64,000 nt of DNA, from positions 5,952,001 to 6,016,000 of the forward strand of contig CP085829.1 in NCBI GenBank assembly GCA_020809705.1, in the 5' to 3' direction. The stretch's first letter is position 1; each line of letters begins with the position of its first letter. The notes below the pieces were generated by a model. It was given only the letters and a program-made list of their open reading frames with translations, was not told where the DNA came from and made no database searches. Position numbers and translations under genes: made by a program. Shown here in pieces: positions 46,141 to 56,140 of this stretch. Origin of the DNA: Calonectria ilicicola (lineage: Eukaryota > Ascomycota > Sordariomycetes > Hypocreales > Nectriaceae).

Positions 46141-48900
46141 CTAATAGCCTAGGAACGAACCGTATTCGTCTAGTGGCATCAACCCCAAATAGGTCCGATG
46201 TTCTTCCAGCAAGCTCACAATCTCCCAGTGTTCTTGCTCCTGGGCAAATTTGACAGCCCTCGAGAAGCCTGTGGGGTCCGGCTGAGCGCCTTTATTGAGC
46301 AAGAGTTTCAGTATATCCAGCCTCCCGTGTTCTGCCGCTCCTTCAACAGCGGTTCTACCATCCTCGGGAGATGCGGGACCGTTGATGTTAGCTCCCTTGT
46401 CAACCAAGTCTTTTACAAGCGCTATGTTTCCAACTATTACGGCGCCCTGGAGAGCAGTTATTCCTCCTTTTTTGGCAGGTTCAGCGTTGATATCTGCGCC
46501 TTTTTTTAGCAGAAGATGCACGAGCTTGTGGTTCAGTGGGTTCTGAGAACATGCCATTTGCAGAGCAGTGCGACCGTGAACCGCGGCGGGGGGTGCATTT
46601 ACATCGGCACCTTTGCTCAACAAAAGCTCCGCTACTTGGAGTTGTAATTGCATCTCATCTGGGTTTCGGCCAGATTCACCATAAAGGTGACACCGATATC
46701 CAGCTGCTAACTGAAGAGCAGTAAAACCTCGCTCACCGGCGGGAGGAGTGTTGACATTGGCCCCGTAGTGGAGGAAAAGTTGAACCACGTCCAACTGCAG
46801 TCTGTGTGCGGCGAATTGCAAGGCTGTGTGCGGGTAGTAAACCTCGTCAAATCGTACATGCTTGGGCACAGATGAATGTTCCAATAATTCGTTTGCTCGA
46901 GCACCGGCCCTTGTTAAGAAGAACTCTAAAAATTGGATACCGAGAGTTGATGTGAAGAGTTGAAGGACGGGTCCCGTGACTGGTGCACCAAGGGCAACCA
47001 GATTTTTGACAATTGCCATTGCGCGTGGTAGCTCATCTTCTTGGCCTCTTCTATTCTCTTCAACACTCTGGATTTCTTTTTGCACTGCTGTGGCAACAGC
47101 TTCGAGTACAGTGATGCCGTTTTGTTTGGCGGGAGGGGCCCTGACGTCTGCGCCTGCGTTGAGCAAACACTCGACCACGTCCCAGTTTCCTCGTTTGGCT
47201 GCTGCCTGGAGCGCAGTACGTCCAAAAAACTCACTCGCTGCGAGATTGACGTCGGCCCCTTTGTCGATAAGAAACCGGATTGTAGTGGTTCTTGTACCAT
47301 CGTTCCCAGCCGCACTTTGCAGAGCGCTTTTGCCACCAATTCCATACTCATTGATCGGGCACCCCAAATCCAGCAATCTGCCATATTTGTAGATGTGCCC
47401 CCCATATCGGTGGATGTCTCCAAGCTGGCCAAGACTTTCTAATGCCGAGCTGCCAATCACAGACACATCGTGGCCTGCATCAATCATAGATAAAAACTGT
47501 GACGTATCGATATCCCACCACACCCCTGCCAGTCCCACCCCTGTCAGCTTGGCCCCGGCTTTGACCAGAAGATACACCATATCAGGATCACCCCCAGCCA
47601 GAGCCTCCTGTAGTGGATGAAGAAATTCAGAGTTCGTGCTGTCATCGCTGTCGTCACTGTCGACACTGTCAACACTGCCTTCAATGTCCATGTCCATGTG
47701 GCCTTGGCGAAACTTTTCAGCGTTGGCGTCTACCCCCCTGTTCAAAAGGGTCATGACGGCATCCAACTTGCTCCATTTCACTGCATACCACAAACTTCTC
47801 TCCAGGATTTCATCCTCCATTATATTTCGTTCCATGAGAAACTTGGCCAGCGCCTGGTTTCCTTTTTGCGCTTCCTCAATAATCAGCCACGCTTCCGAGA
47901 CTTGATCTTTCTCCAACTTCCGTAGAAGCAAGTTGTGTATTTCAGGTGATGTCCGTTTTGCAACATCAAGGATAAATTCGTCACGTCGTTCGCTGTTAAT
48001 GCGCTGCTGGACGTCGATATTAGCGCCTCTGTCAAGTAACACACGAACAGCTTCGACACGTGCATGTCCAACTGCGACGGTGAGTGGAGTTCTGTATCCA
48101 AATCTCTTGTTCAAGTCTGCTCCTGCTTCAATGATGGAGTTGACCATCTCCATCGTCCCTCTAGATATTGCTGCCGCTAATGGACAATCATAAGTCTCAC
48201 CGTCGACATTAGCACCAGACTTGACCAACCATTTCGCAACTTGAAGTTGATCTGATTCTGCAACTTCTATTAAAAGTTTTGCACTCAACCTACCACTTCT
48301 AGCTCTTTTACCAACGCCACGAAGTAGCTTATCAAACTCCGAGGGGTGTGTAATGAACAATCTTCGATCCTTTACCTCCATCCCCAGAGGTTGTGGTTGA
48401 TATCTTTCGACTAGCAAGCGTCTCTGTGTTACACTATTGTTACGGCAGCACGTAACCTCAAGAATTCTTCTAATGAAACTCTGTATGTTGGGTGAACTTT
48501 CCTGGATGTAGTCCGAGAGGATATCAAGGTGCTTGTTTTCAATGACCCAGTCTGCAAAACATTCAACTTGCCAATCTTCCAACAAGTTGTTTGATGATAG
48601 ATAAGCGACGACTACAAATGCGCTACGGATTATGCCGGGTTCTGCCTCATCCAAAGATGTTCGCATCTTGTGATCGTCTTTTGGTCGTGTCATGATTTCT
48701 TCGACTCTGTTTTCAAATGATTGTAGCCCCTCGAATCCATTCACTGTGCCTAATAAATGCGATGAAATCCACCCCGTGGCTTTTGTTGAGGCATGAGCTA
48801 GCACATGCTGAGACGAGGCCGCGCTCGATATAATGGAAACGATTGCTGGAAGGCGTGTTAACATTAGATACGTATTTTTAGGTAAGGGAAAAAAATACAT
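46141..48900 (-). CDS. Ankyrin repeat protein (second half of a Clr5/ankyrin locus)
   Basis: From the ATG at 48900 a single exon encodes 919 aa. The N-terminal third is a non-repeat helical region (PLPKNTYLMLTRLPAIVSII). The rest is ankyrin repeats, diverged from each other: QVAKWLVKSGANVDG, TALQAAAKRGNWDVVECLL, VAELLLSKGADVNAPPAA, LVHLLLKKGADINAEPAK, GRLDILKLLLNKGAQ. Asp/Ser-rich linkers (EGSVDSVDSDDSDDS) lie between blocks. The frame is open upstream of the ATG to about 49017 and reads family-like (LPILHWNFSAVED), so the real protein probably begins earlier, with the Clr5-domain exons that lie directly upstream in another frame. Ankyrin arrays bind proteins; ankyrin/Clr5 proteins are a large fungal family of unknown function. 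Confidence 0.75.
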   Translation of the reverse strand: MYFFPLPKNTYLMLTRLPAIVSIISSAASSQHVLAHASTKATGWISSHLLGTVNGFEGLQSFENRVEEIMTRPKDDHKMRTSLDEAEPGIIRSAFVVVAYLSSNNLLEDWQVECFADWVIENKHLDILSDYIQESSPNIQSFIRRILEVTCCRNNSVTQRRLLVERYQPQPLGMEVKDRRLFITHPSEFDKLLRGVGKRARSGRLSAKLLIEVAESDQLQVAKWLVKSGANVDGETYDCPLAAAISRGTMEMVNSIIEAGADLNKRFGYRTPLTVAVGHARVEAVRVLLDRGANIDVQQRINSERRDEFILDVAKRTSPEIHNLLLRKLEKDQVSEAWLIIEEAQKGNQALAKFLMERNIMEDEILERSLWYAVKWSKLDAVMTLLNRGVDANAEKFRQGHMDMDIEGSVDSVDSDDSDDSTNSEFLHPLQEALAGGDPDMVYLLVKAGAKLTGVGLAGVWWDIDTSQFLSMIDAGHDVSVIGSSALESLGQLGDIHRYGGHIYKYGRLLDLGCPINEYGIGGKSALQSAAGNDGTRTTTIRFLIDKGADVNLAASEFFGRTALQAAAKRGNWDVVECLLNAGADVRAPPAKQNGITVLEAVATAVQKEIQSVEENRRGQEDELPRAMAIVKNLVALGAPVTGPVLQLFTSTLGIQFLEFFLTRAGARANELLEHSSVPKHVRFDEVYYPHTALQFAAHRLQLDVVQLFLHYGANVNTPPAGERGFTALQLAAGYRCHLYGESGRNPDEMQLQLQVAELLLSKGADVNAPPAAVHGRTALQMACSQNPLNHKLVHLLLKKGADINAEPAKKGGITALQGAVIVGNIALVKDLVDKGANINGPASPEDGRTAVEGAAEHGRLDILKLLLNKGAQPDPTGFSRAVKFAQEQEHWEIVSLLEEHRTYLGLMPLDEYGSFLGY

Positions 48901-49814
48901 TGAGTTTCCCAAAAAAGCGGATATATCCTCGACTGCTGAGAAATTCCAATGCAAGATGGGAAGTTCAGTAGCCCACAAGACACCAAATTTGCTGTAACTG
49001 GAGTGAGTGGTAGATTGTCAATCCATTCAAAGTTGGATAAAACCCTGTGCCCTGTTCCATATTGCGATTCCGTGCCAGTGACTGGTAAGCCAATATTGTC
49101 CATATCTATGTCAGTAACATCAAAGGTACCTGAGAAAGATTGGGTTTGGGTTTGAGGTCCGACTGTGTGCGTCTGAATCTCTGGGTCAGCCGCAGCCGCT
49201 TGCTCGAGTGTGGGTGGATGAAGATCATGTTCGATTAGATGGCGCAAATCATCATTTTCCCGGGTCCCAATATCTGCCAGAGTGAGATGTGCAGGAACCG
49301 AATGTGGATGGTTGATTGCATTCGTTTGGTGCATGATAGAGGTTCTAATTTCAATCCGATGGCAGTCGATCGTGTCAATGCCCAAGTCTAGAACATACTC
49401 AGCCAGTATCATCCAAACCGACATTTCGAAACAAACCAATCGGAGCATCATTGCCCTTGATAGCAGCATTCTCATACCGCTGGGTCTCTCTTCTAACACG
49501 GGCAGGATCTTGTTGTCGGTTATAAAGAAACACATAAGATCTCTTCCCCTGCGCTCGCCGCTCCCTTATTTTATCTCCGATTGCTTTCCATTCCTTGGCT
49601 TGTATATTTTTGATGCCATTAAACTTCAATTTGAATTGCCGGATACTGTAAGAAGATAAGCTAGAGGTACAATGGCATGAGTGTCCTTCAATGCTCACGT
49701 AATTGAACATCCGTATCTGCCATTGATTGCATCAATGGTCGCTTTCGCTGTTTTCTTCTCTTTGACATACAGGTTGATTACCTCCTGTTCGTAAAGCGAC
49801 CAATCGATGGGCAT
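48864..49814 (-). CDS. Clr5-domain protein (first half of a Clr5/ankyrin locus)
   Basis: Exons 49814-49699, 49645-49437 and 49387-48864, 282 aa if read alone. Exons 1 and 2 give a complete Clr5 domain: MPIDWSLYEQEVINLYVKEK, GRYGCSITIRQFKLKF across intron 1 (53 nt), then NIQAKEWKAIGDKIRERRAQG and VRRETQRYEN. Clr5 is a domain first named in a fission yeast silencing factor and is common in fungal ankyrin proteins. Intron 2 (49 nt, GTTTGT..CTAG) is my own call; it restores the frame to a Pro/Thr/Gln-rich linker (DPEIQTHTVGPQTQTQS). The linker frame stops at 48864, inside the ankyrin gene, 37 nt past that gene's ATG. A one-base loss or a very short intron would fuse both into one protein of about 1200 aa. 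Confidence 0.65.
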
Positions 49815-51021
49815 GATGTCCAAAGTCGAGTTTTAGATAAAGGCAAAAGTGAAAAGTAGCGAAGAAGTAGGCGTAGAACGGCTTTCGAGAGTCAAAAATG
49901 AAATGCGATGAGAAAGGTTGGAGCCTTAAATCGGCATTATGCAAGTACCATAGGCTGGAATTTATACTTGAGCCCGAATCAATTATTAGTAGAGTCAGAT
50001 TCTTGTTGGCCCGGTTGGGTTTCACATCAGATGAGGGGGAATGCCCTTGTACCACTATTATAATACTTTTATTGGCTTCCAAGCATCCAATAACAGCTAG
50101 CCACACGTCTCGTGTCAGTCGAAAGCGCAAATGGAGACCAATGCTTGGCATGTTCAATGTCATCATCACAGTTTGCCTTGTCCAAGTTCTTTTGGTGACG
50201 TACTTTTGGTTGGCAAGTTGGGTTCTTTTGGTTTGCGCGTTCTTTTGGCTCGAGTTTGCGATCTAATAGGACGGCCAGCCCCCACCGCGAACCGCCACCA
50301 AGACTTGTCCTACTGATCCATCAGGCCCTGGGCCGCATTTCTCGCCGATAAGACGCGGCACAGGTTGTAGAAAGCGTCCTATCGCATGTCCCTTCTGTGA
50401 AGGAATAGTGGCGCAAAGTTGGCCACTTAATTTTCTAGTTTAGCTAGCTTAGCTTTCTCGAGATGTGTATTGCACACCTTGAAAGATTGCGCCTTCTTCG
50501 CTTTGGATGCCATTGAACCTAGTAGCTTTGAAAATTGGTTTAATGGTGAAAAAAAGTACTTTATGTATAAACTTATTTATTTATGGAATAGGGAAGAAAT
50601 TGCAGGAAGAAGTAGACACAAGTATCATCTGTCAAGGATTGTGAAAGTAATGATGGCGGTGCTGATCGCAGTATCCTTGTAATAGACCAGTTACCACTCT
50701 GATAACAGATCCAGCAGTAATCGCAGTCGCTACGATTACCCTATAGCACATACCAGTGCATAATTCAACACCTCGACACAAGGCTATTCCAAAAACTCCA
50801 GTTAGCTGGTGTTAAGATTGTATTGCGATACCGATAATAACCGACGATGCAGATATATTGAGCCAATGTATAGGATATCATCAAAGTCAAACTTGCTATG
50901 CTAGGTAGAAACGAATAATATACAAACTCAATACCCTGCTCCCCCCTGCTGCCTTCTCATAACCCAATCCCAAAATCCCACTCATTAAATCATCACATCC
51001 TTTCCCATTCTCCGCCCGCTT
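49815..51021. other. Intergenic, contains a MITE-like copy
   Basis: About 1.2 kb between the Clr5 start and the GH71 end, both minus strand. A plus-strand frame at 49898-50266 has hydrophobic stretches but its antisense frame is equally long, so it is not called. The MITE-like copy is listed separately. Confidence 0.4.
50468..50650. mobile_element. Degenerate MITE-like copy
   Basis: Left end holds CCTTGAAAGATTG at 50477-50489, identical to the terminal core of the element at 58877-59114. The right end holds TCAAGGATTGT at 50632-50642, whose reverse complement matches that element's left end (ACAATCCTTGA). Between them is AT-rich DNA with ACTTATTTATTTATGG. No ORF. Non-autonomous; the copy is decayed. 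Confidence 0.45.
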
Positions 51022-52421
51022 TTACAGGCTAATCGCCACAGCGTTAAAGTTGACGTATCCCGTCGAGGGGAGAGTATTCGTAATAGCAGCGCCCGTCACA
51101 GTCTGCCCGTTCATGGTCAGAGCAACGTTGCCCAGAGCCCCGTCAAAGGGAATCTCAAAGTAGTTGACGCGGTTGGTCGCGCCGTCGGCCGTGTACGTCT
51201 TGTTGGTGTCGCCAATCGCCAGGTGGAACTCCTTGGAGTCCACGGTGACGGTGATGACGGAGACGACGTTGCGCGCTCCCACGCTTGCGGACTGGGTGCC
51301 GTCCTGGCCCCAGACGGTGCCGCCGTCAGCGCCCAGCGTGCCGGACGTGGTGCGGTACCACGCGACGGCCGTCTCGGCGCCGGGGAGCTCGACGTTGGCC
51401 GAGCCCATCTTGTAGGCCTTGATGAAGTAGGGCAGCAGCTGGCGGTAGGCAGAGTGGCCAAAGTTGTCGACGTAGGCCTCGGAACCTGAGACGATCTGGG
51501 AGCCGACAATGTCGGCGATGTAGCTCGACTCGCTAAAGTCGTTCCAGGTGATGATCTCAATGTAGTCGGGCGAGACCTCGAGCACCTGCTGCCATCGGTC
51601 GTACCAGAGAGACTCACTGGATGAGTACCAGTTCTTGCTGTAGCTGGGGAGGTCTGAGGTTTGCTGGTTACTATAATGCTCAACGAGAACACGAGGAGCG
51701 ATGCTACTTACTGACGTAAAAGTATGGGCTGACACCCATCATGTAAGGCTTGGAGCCGAGGACATTCTTGTACTGAGTGTCGTAGTCGGTGGTCATGTTG
51801 CTTTGACCAGCAGCTGGCCAAGCATTCCATGAGACTATAGAACCTCAATGTTAGACACATACACACACGCAAACACGCATTTTTTTACTTACACATCCCA
51901 TCAATGGTGTCCAATTTGGCAGACACACCAGAAGGTCCAAGACTGGTCCAGCTGGGCATCAAAAAGATACCGCCAGTCTGGTCCCTCACTGAGGCCCAGT
52001 TGTCGGCCCAGCCACCACCCTCAAAGGTGCTCACCATGGGCTTGCTGTCGACCAGCACCTGGGCAGTCTTGGCCTTGTATGAGTTGACAAAGCTGACGAC
52101 TGAAGAGACATCCCAATCAACCGACATGTCAAACGAGAGAAACAGGTCGAAATTGGCGGCCTCGGCGGCCTGGTAGGCCAAGTCGAGCTGTGTTGAGGTC
52201 CATGAGTCGCTGGGGCCAATGTTGAGGGCGAAACCGTCAATCGACGCAGCTTGGGCGTCACTAATGTCCTTCTGCCACTGCGAGAGCTCCTGACCGCTGG
52301 TCAAACCGACCTATTTTTTTTTTCTCTTAGTTAATAAGGTTCAATCAAATAGGGTCGCATTCGTAGGGCTGTGTTTGGGTGGGGAACCAACCATGTAATG
52401 AGCGTAAACTTGTTTCGCCAT
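51022..52421 (-). CDS. GH71 alpha-1,3-glucanase (mutanase)-like
   Basis: Endo-acting hydrolase of alpha-1,3-glucan, 400 aa. Exons 52421-52392, 52310-51893, 51834-51712 and 51653-51022; introns of 81, 58 and 58 nt. Family blocks in order: VYAHYMVG across intron 1, SIDGFALNIGPSD, FDLFLSFDMSVDW, GMFSWNAWP across intron 2, GVSPYFYVNLPSYSKNWY across intron 3, IITWNDFSESSYI with the acidic residues typical of GH71. The C-terminus is a beta-rich module. Most GH71 enzymes are secreted. Here the start MAKQVYAHYM sits directly at the catalytic core with no signal peptide, and the short upstream flank (TATA-like at 52531) has no other ATG. An intracellular role in wall polymer turnover, or a missed upstream exon, are the options. 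Confidence 0.88.
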
Positions 52422-52530
52422 TTTGAGCTGCAATCAAAAAAGGACTGACTGACAAAGAGAGAATGAAAAGGGCTGCTTTGTTCCTAAAACTACACTACAA
52501 GGAAACCAGAAAGAAGGGATGAACGAGACT

Positions 52531-52538
52531 ATTTAAAA
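52531..52538 (-). promoter_or_regulatory. Candidate TATA box of the GH71 gene
   Basis: TTTTAAAT-type element about 110 nt upstream of the ATG at 52421; position fits a core promoter. Confidence 0.35.
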
Positions 52539-53577
52539 ACCACGCTCTGATGTAGCCCTTCACCCTGCAGCAGTTCAGATGCATCATGCAGGCACATAGC
52601 CTCACTCCGCCGAATCCTTCAGGTGGTTTTCCGTGCAGGATCTTGATCCTATTCTGTATAGCTCAAACCCCACTACGCTGCGTACTTTTCACCCAGCTGC
52701 CTCTTTTCGGACGACAGCTGGCTCGCAACGGGGACTGTGAAACCTGCCCTACAGGGTTCGCGTCCGCGGAAAAATGTGACTAGTCTGGCGGAAGGATTCT
52801 CATCCCCGCTATAGGGTGACACCAGTTAAGGGTCCTGGGATCAAAAGAGTCGCCTCCGCCAGTTGCGGCCCGCGAGGAGAGGCCCATTTACGAATCCCTG
52901 TCTATGTGAATCTGGGCCTGGTGCCCAATTTCGATTCAGTACGTAAGATCCTCGCCTGCTGGGATCCCCTTCATCGATTAACTGGAAATGTCCATTTTAA
53001 ACGAGGAAAATCATTTCTGAACGAGATTCCATTTTTAAACGAGCACATCCATTGGACCATGTCTTCACATCATAACATGCCATTCATTAGTCATGAATAA
53101 GCAGCGCAATTTCCTGCATCTTCAAACTTTGTGTCTTAGTTTGCTCTATCAACCCAACCAACCTCTTGTGTGTGGAGGAAGACGCTCTTCATCTGTCTCG
53201 AACCATCACCGCCTGTCTGTCTTCTTCTCTCTTCTCTCTTCTCACTTGGCTGTGGACCAAACTCAACTCTCAGCCCAACTCGATTCGGTTCAACTCTGTA
53301 TCAATACACAGAAAACTCTTTGCAACTGACAAATAAGGAAAATAATAAATACGCAAGCTTCCCACCCCAACACCGCCGTGTACCATGTGCATCCATCCTG
53401 GGAACAAAAGAAATAAACAGACAATGATTCATAATGGCGAATAACCGCTTTTTTCCGAGTATACCACGCTGATGCGGCGCTATCATATACAAAAACACAA
53501 TACTCGGGGTTGAAGCTTGGCTAATGCTCGCTGTAGTGCCAAACAATCCTCGTCCGTGACTTGGCATATGACCTCGT
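52539..53577. other. Intergenic, no gene seen
   Basis: About 1 kb. Near 52988-53045 a short motif of AAACGAG type recurs three times (TTTAAACGAG, TCTGAACGAG, TTTAAACGAG). No exon supported. Confidence 0.4.
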
Positions 53578-56140
53578 CTATTGGGCCAATGGCATTGTTC
53601 GTGCCGTCACGCTTGCGTTTCCAAGTTGCTTATCCTCTGAATCATCATCCTGTGGTGCTGGCGTTTCGGGTGTAATAGTGAGCTGCGGTGGTGCCAGGCT
53701 GGTGGTGATTTGTGGTTTGGGCACCAAGTTATCGGTATGTAGTTGTTCGACATGCTCTGCCTGTGCTTCGTTGTCCTCCTTGACTTGCGACAATGGGCGC
53801 GAATGTCCAACCATATCCTTTGAAGAGTCGCCCTCCTCATCGGGTGTAAACTGCAGTCCGCTCCCATCAATGTCCGCGCCAACCATCTGAGCAAGACTAC
53901 TGAAGTTGAACATGGGTTCGGTGCCAGCGCTTCCAGCATCGCGGTCGCCATCGTCACTATAGGCAAGGCTCAGGCCGCTCGATCGGGGGCCCCCGTCAGG
54001 TCCAAGGTAATTCTGGCCCGAGTAGCTTCCCACGGGGCTATCGCCCGAAGATCCCATTGAAGATGCGTTGCTCATCTGGCGGAGGTGTGAGCCACCCCTT
54101 GTTGTTGCTGCGGGGAGTGGTAGCGAACTCGACGAAGCAGTTGGCCCAGCGCTGTTTGGTTCAAGACCTCGGTCAATAGCCTTGCCCTTGTCTGCGGCAT
54201 CGTTTCTGCTGTCCAAGAGTGCATCAGGGCTCCTTGGTGCCTGAGAGGCCCTCGAGACTGTCGCCTCCATCAGCAGATTGCTTGCAGTACTATTGCCTCG
54301 CCTGCGTCCGAGGCCCAAGGAGAGGCTGCTTGCGCTCGCACTTGTGCCGCCACTGTATGGGCCACCTTGCTTCTTCAACGCCTTGCGCTCCTCCTTTTCT
54401 CTCTTTTTGGCCTCTTTGCGAATTGCCTTTTCCTCCTTGCGCTTGCGCTCTTCTTCAGCTGCGAGTGAGAGACGCACTGCTTCCATAAACATCATCTCCT
54501 CCAACTCGTCCATGCGATTGCGCCGGCCTCCCTGGTTTCTGGAAGAGCCTCTAGCTCCCGGTTCAGGACCATCTGCTCCATCGGTTTGGCCCTCAACTTG
54601 GCTTTCTAGGGGAGTGTTTGTGCTCGAATTGTTTCCTGTGCCCCTTCGGCTGAAGCGACCGGGTCGGAGAATGGACGATCGTTGCTCGGTCCCGTTCATC
54701 AGGAATGCAGCAGTGTGCAAAGCTGTGGCGGCAGCAGCTCGGCGGGCCTGGTGCGCTCGGGCAGCGGCCAACTTGGTGGCCCAGTCTGGACGAATTCGGT
54801 CGGTGGTAATGACGTTGGGAGCAGTTGCTGACAAGCTATGTCCTCTTCTGCGTCCAGTCGTCGCTGGTGAGTTTGGAAGCGTCGAGTTCAGCGAGCTCTG
54901 AGAAGACATAGCAGTGCTCGAAGCAAAATTTCCGACAGCCGAGTAGACCAGACCCCTTCGGAAGGGTGGTGGTTCGTAGGTGACACCAAACTCTGGTTGC
55001 TGGCAGTAAGGGCAGCAAGACGGCTCCGAGATGAGCATCTCGGGGGGGTCTTCGGCCGAGAGCCCCTCGTTAGGATCCCTGGCCTGGCCGTCAGGGTGAT
55101 GCTCAGGTAGGTGAGGATCGGCACGCTTGATCTGGACAAAACATTCAGTGCAAATCGGCTGATCACAGCATCGCGTGCGATTGAGGTAAGGAGGATATGT
55201 AAGGAAGCAAATGGGGCATTCGTCGGCATCCTTGTATAAAAAGACCTCGATGGGCTGTCCGTTTACAAATGGGTCTTGAGGCAGAGCCACTTCCTTTGCA
55301 GTCAAATCCGTAGAAGATGCGTTTCGGGAACCCCCACTAAGAGCAGCTGCTAGGGCCTTGGCTCGCGGCTTAAACGGTGATGTCTTGCTTGGACCGACCG
55401 AGGCTGGTGAAGGCAAGTTCGATCCCGTAGCGGATCCACTTCGATCCGATGCGGTGGATAGTGTTCGGGGGCCCATAGGTACCGTGAGATTGTGTAGATT
55501 CTGGCTCGACGATGATGGGTTATCGGCGGGAGGGGGAGGTACAGCCATGAGCTCTAGATCGGGGGGTGCATCGGCGGGAGGGATGGGTAGTCCGCGAGCA
55601 GCTGCTATGATCTGGTGCTCATTCCACTCCTCGGACAAGTCGTTGAGACCACGCCAGAAGGGGGCCATCTTTCTCTCGATCTAGATACGGATGGGGGGTC
55701 AGCTTACGCGGGGGAATACGATCAGACAAAGTCAAAGACGGGATATGTACCACTAGTTGCCTCACGACGGGTTTGCTGAAGTCTTCAGTTCCAGTATAGG
55801 TGCCCAGAGTGACAAGATAACCTCCATCGACATGCTCCTCGCGCATACTCCGTTCCCGCTCCTTTTCCCGTGCGGCTCGTTCTCGCTCGAGCTTCCTAGC
55901 CTCGCGCTCCTGTCTCGTCTCGCGGTGCTCAAACGGGACATCTTGGCGATCGCGATCTCTTGACGAGCTGCCGCCAAGACCAAAGATGTTGAGCTCGGCG
56001 CGGCTCATGCGATTCCTCGACCGGTTGTGCTCTCTGGCAATCTCGCGGGCCAGGTTGACGGGATCGCCGTTTGCGGACCGGCGGCGGCCCTGGTCGTCGT
56101 AGCCATCAGGGCGAGACTCCTTGGTGTTTGAGTTGCCCAT
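53578..56140 (-). CDS. sip5: Sip5-like RING protein
   Basis: Orthologue-type of yeast Sip5, which binds the Snf1 kinase and the Reg1/Glc7 phosphatase in glucose signalling; 830 aa. Exons 56140-55751 and 55680-53578 with a 70-nt phase-0 intron (GTACAT..CTAG). MGNSNTK fits an N-myristoylation signal (Gly2, Thr6). A Glu/Arg-rich coiled coil (about 80-115) is followed by the conserved block [42 protein letters not shown]-like cluster lies about 280-350: [33 protein letters not shown] and [12 protein letters not shown]. The C-terminal half is disordered, with a Glu/Lys coiled coil ([14 protein letters not shown]). The ATG at 56140 is the only one giving the Gly2 start. Confidence 0.88.

Noticed and set aside
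49898..50266. Plus-strand frame with hydrophobic segments
   Set aside because: Antisense strand has an equally long frame, no domain, and the region overlaps the Clr5 gene promoter.
51117..51692. 191-codon Ser/Thr/Pro-rich frame
   Set aside because: Shadow of the GH71 exon 4 in another frame, caused by GC-rich third positions.
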